Shown: one piece after another, positions 62,041 through 64,000 of the stretch
Layout: each line of letters starts with the position of its first letter
Numbering within the stretch: position 1 is the stretch's first letter
Notes under the pieces: model-generated
The model's database searches: none
Told to the model about the DNA's origin: nothing
The model's input: the letters and a program-made list of their open reading frames with translations, nothing else
NCBI RefSeq assembly: GCF_029889905.1
Contig: NZ_JARANZ010000003.1
Coordinates: forward strand, 248,001-312,000
Reading direction: 5' to 3'
Source: Chromohalobacter sp. 11-W
GTDB taxonomy: Bacteria > Pseudomonadota > Gammaproteobacteria > Pseudomonadales > Halomonadaceae
DNA length: 64,000 nucleotides
Program-made: the position numbers and the translations under genes

Positions 62041-62658
62041 TTACGGGCGTACGGTGCGGGCGTCGCTGACGATGGCATCGAGGGGCACGTCCCAGTCCGC
62101 GATGGGCAGTTGCTCGACGTACTGACAGTCGTGGGCAAGGCCGATCAGGCGCGGATGCGGGCGGCGCAGGCGTCGAAAGGCAAAAGTACGGTCGTAGAAT
62201 CCGCCGCCCATGCCCAACCGATTGCCCTGGGCATCGAAACCGACCAACGGCATGAGCACCAGGTCCAGCGCCCAGGCCGGCAGGCGCCGTGCGCGATGCG
62301 CGCCATGCCGCGTGCTCGGCTCCGAGATGGAAAATCGATTGGTACGCATGGGCGTCTTTGCGTGGTAATGCACGAACCACAGGCGGTTGTCGGATAGCGG
62401 TCGCAGCACCGGCAGATATACCCGGACGCCGCGGCGTCGGAACCACGCGATCAGCGGTGTCGGGTCGATCTCGCCGTCGTTGGGCAGATAGAGCGCGACG
62501 CGGCGGGCGCGCTTGACCTCCGGCAATTGACGCAGGCGGCGACATAGCGCATAGCCGGCCTGGCGGCGCTGGGATGCGGAAAGTCGACGTCGGCGCCGAC
62601 GCAATTCGCGGCGCAGGCTGCGTCGGTCGGATAGTTCGAGAGGGGGGGCGTGCGTCAT
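62041..62658 (-). CDS. fthC: 5-formyltetrahydrofolate cyclo-ligase
   Basis: Converts 5-formyl-THF to 5,10-methenyl-THF. 205 residues; the ATP/substrate core is LVLMPLVGFDAQGNRLGMGG followed by GFYDRTF near residues 133-155. N-terminus is unusually Arg-rich ([17 protein letters not shown]). It lies directly downstream of the 6S RNA gene, the standard ssrS-fthC (ygfA) pair of gammaproteobacteria, and is probably co-transcribed with it. Confidence 0.93.
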   Translation of the reverse strand: MTHAPPLELSDRRSLRRELRRRRRRLSASQRRQAGYALCRRLRQLPEVKRARRVALYLPNDGEIDPTPLIAWFRRRGVRVYLPVLRPLSDNRLWFVHYHAKTPMRTNRFSISEPSTRHGAHRARRLPAWALDLVLMPLVGFDAQGNRLGMGGGFYDRTFAFRRLRRPHPRLIGLAHDCQYVEQLPIADWDVPLDAIVSDARTVRP

Positions 62659-62667
62659 ATTCGGTGA

Positions 62668-62850
62668 GGTTCCCCAAAGTGCCGCTGTCGTTCTGGCCCT
62701 GAACCTAAAGGTTCAAGGTGGGTGGCCGCAGACGAGTCATCAGGCTTTCCGTCGCACGGACATGCACACAGACCCGTCTAGCAATTGGCCCCCTGGTAAT
62801 GCGCATAGGCTCGAGGGACTATAACGACTGGCGAACACTTCAGGGAACGC
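62668..62850 (-). ncRNA. ssrS: 6S RNA
   Basis: About 183 nt on the minus strand between zapA and fthC, the conserved ssrS location. The 5' end (GTTCCCTGAAGTGTTCGCCA) and 3' end (CACTTTGGGGAAC) pair as the closing stem, and the internal segments GTCCCTCGAGCC, ACCTTGAACC.TTTAGGTTCA and GGCCAGAACGACAGCGGC resemble E. coli 6S RNA. It inhibits sigma-70 RNA polymerase in stationary phase. Ends are approximate to within about 10 bases. Confidence 0.85.
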
Positions 62851-63004
62851 CTCTATCCTAGCAGAGACCGGGGCGCGGCCAAAGCGCCAGGCCCTTTTCG
62901 TATAGCGTCTTTTTCTCGTGTAGCCCTTGTTCTTGTATAGAACCTTTTCCTGTATAGCGTCTCGTCGTAGCGCACCCAAGCGCGTGTCGGACAACGCCGG
63001 AGAG

Positions 63005-63325
63005 TCAGCTCGAGGGTTTGCTGTCATCCGGGGATGGCGTATCGGCCAGGGCCTGTTCCAGACGTTCGCTAAGGCGTGACAGGCTGGACTCGCTCTCGCG
63101 CTGGGTGTCGAGCGCTTCGAGGAGTTCATGCGTGATGTTCAGCGCCGCCATGATGGCGATCTTCTCGGCGCCTTGCACCTTGCCCTGGGAATGGATCCCG
63201 TTCATGGCGCGATCCAAATAGCGCGCCGCACGCTTTAGCTCGTCTTCCTGATCGGGCGGGCAAGCGATCACGTAGGGGCGTCCCAGCAACGTGATCTCGG
63301 TCGTCTGCCGCGAGGCGTCGTTCAT
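63005..63325 (-). CDS. zapA: Cell division protein ZapA
   Basis: FtsZ-ring stabiliser. 106 residues: N-terminal beta-alpha domain (TTEITLLGRPYVIACPPDQE) and C-terminal coiled coil from about residue 60 (MAALNITHELLEAL). Start MNDASRQT at 63325; ATG 63427 upstream is rejected. The order ygfB-zapA-ssrS-fthC is standard in gammaproteobacteria, with zapA divergent from ygfB. Confidence 0.93.
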   Translation of the reverse strand: MNDASRQTTEITLLGRPYVIACPPDQEDELKRAARYLDRAMNGIHSQGKVQGAEKIAIMAALNITHELLEALDTQRESESSLSRLSERLEQALADTPSPDDSKPSS

Positions 63326-63535
63326 GGATCGCTCCAGAGCGGGCCAAGGTCGGGCCCGATGCGGTAAGATGGAACCAAGTTTCCGCGTCATGCGCGGTGG
63401 AGGGAACGGTCTCGACGACCTTGGCATCCTGCCGTCGCGAGCCTACGTTCGCCGCCATGTAAGCCATTGATCACTATAAAGAGCCGCCCGGTCGCGGTCA
63501 ACGCGGCCCGGCGGCCTGCATCACAGGACCGCATC

Positions 63536-64000
63536 ATGTCCCTCATCGACGAACAACTCGATTTTTCACGTGTCGCCGACACCTTTCTCGCCCACGGCAG
63601 CATGCAGTCACCGGCGTTTCTCGACGGCCGCTTGTGCGCACGCCTGGCGTTGGCCGACATCAGCGCCGATACCTGGCTCGAGGAAGTCTGCGCGACCCTG
63701 GGCGTCGACCAGCCCCATAGCCGCGAAGACGGCGAGGTTTTGCTCGCTTGGCGGCGCCAGGCGCTGGACGCTCTAGCCGCGCCGGAACTCAACTTCGAGC
63801 CGCTGCTGCCCGATGACTTGTTCTCCCTCGCCGAGCGCGCGCACGGCCTCCAGGAATGGACCCAGGGCTTCCTGGAGGCCATCGTCGAGGCCGGCGGTCA
63901 GAGCGACGACTGGTCACCGGCTCTGCGCGAAGTGCTCGAAGACCTCGGTTCGCTCGTCAACCTGGAGATCGAACTCGAGGACAACGCCGAGAACGAGAAC
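63536..64000 (+). CDS. YgfB/UPF0149-family protein, 5' part
   Basis: 155 codons, truncated by the window edge. MSLIDEQLDFSRVADTFLAH with the conserved HGLQEWTQGFLEA near 100-112, the UPF0149 signature. In Pseudomonas YgfB modulates AlpA-dependent expression affecting beta-lactam tolerance; function here is not known. Start ATG at 63536 is preceded by a weak SD (CAGGACCG). Usually followed by pepP and ubiH, which are outside the window. Confidence 0.88.
   Translation, partial: MSLIDEQLDFSRVADTFLAHGSMQSPAFLDGRLCARLALADISADTWLEEVCATLGVDQPHSREDGEVLLAWRRQALDALAAPELNFEPLLPDDLFSLAERAHGLQEWTQGFLEAIVEAGGQSDDWSPALREVLEDLGSLVNLEIELEDNAENEN

Overview
The window is one continuous, high-GC gammaproteobacterial chromosome segment covering the replication-origin neighbourhood. 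Gene order (glmS-glmR-glmU-atp operon-parB-parA-rsmG-mnmG on one side; mnmE-yidC-rnpA-rpmH / dnaA-dnaN-recF-gyrB in the middle; glyS-glyQ and lipopolysaccharide inner-core genes on the other) is the Pseudomonas/Oceanospirillales type. The acidic periplasmic binding protein, the local gene set and the GC content suggest a halophile of the Halomonadaceae (Halomonas/Chromohalobacter-like); this is an inference from content, not a database match.

Layout. 1-15.3 kb (all minus): glmS (cut by the window edge), a GlmR-type DeoR regulator, glmU, the complete nine-gene F1Fo ATP synthase operon atpIBEFHAGDC, parAB chromosome partition genes, rsmG and mnmG. 15.3-15.9 kb: an AT-rich, DnaA-box-bearing non-coding stretch. 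15.9-18.8 kb (minus): a polar amino-acid ABC transporter and erpA. 18.9-31 kb (mostly plus): a ClC-family channel/antiporter, hemJ-thiD-thiE, hemL, a fused APH-like/P-loop kinase, rdgB-hemW, an OmpA-like lipoprotein and rlmJ, interrupted by a CsgD-like LuxR regulator and a lower-GC Lrp/RarD-like pair. 32-35.8 kb (minus): mnmE, yidC, rnpA, rpmH. 35.8-36.4 kb: a second AT-rich region with DnaA boxes, the conventional oriC position. 36.4-42.7 kb (plus): dnaA, dnaN, recF, gyrB. 42.8-46.8 kb: gmhB, an array of parS sites with a heptanucleotide microsatellite, glyS and glyQ. 46.9-59.1 kb: the inner-core lipopolysaccharide locus (hldD, waaF, an OpgB-like phosphoglycerol transferase, two glycosyltransferases, a truncated glycosyltransferase, a YejM/PbgA-like protein, kdkA, an OpsX-type heptosyltransferase, hldE, waaA). 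59.1-64 kb: rpiA, ilvA, a 31-residue membrane peptide, fthC, 6S RNA, zapA and a ygfB-family gene cut by the window edge.

How it fits together. Replication initiation (dnaA, dnaN, gyrB, DnaA boxes) and segregation (ParA, ParB, six parS sites 27-32 kb from parAB) share the region. By eye I find eleven exact DnaA boxes, all between 14.2 and 36.4 kb and none elsewhere in the window. Relative to the Pseudomonas order, about 16.7 kb of unrelated genes separate mnmE from mnmG, leaving two candidate origin regions, one on each side. The lipopolysaccharide genes supply ADP-heptose (gmhB, hldE, hldD), Kdo transfer (waaA), Kdo phosphorylation (kdkA) and heptose addition (opsX-like, waaF), together with two alkaline-phosphatase-fold membrane proteins acting at the envelope.

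The most unusual features are the DnaA-box-rich inter-origin segment, the six-site parS array with two sites embedded in recF and a 12-copy GAGCTAC repeat between others, the overlapping divergent start codons of kdkA and the opsX-like gene, and the absence of yidD between rnpA and yidC.
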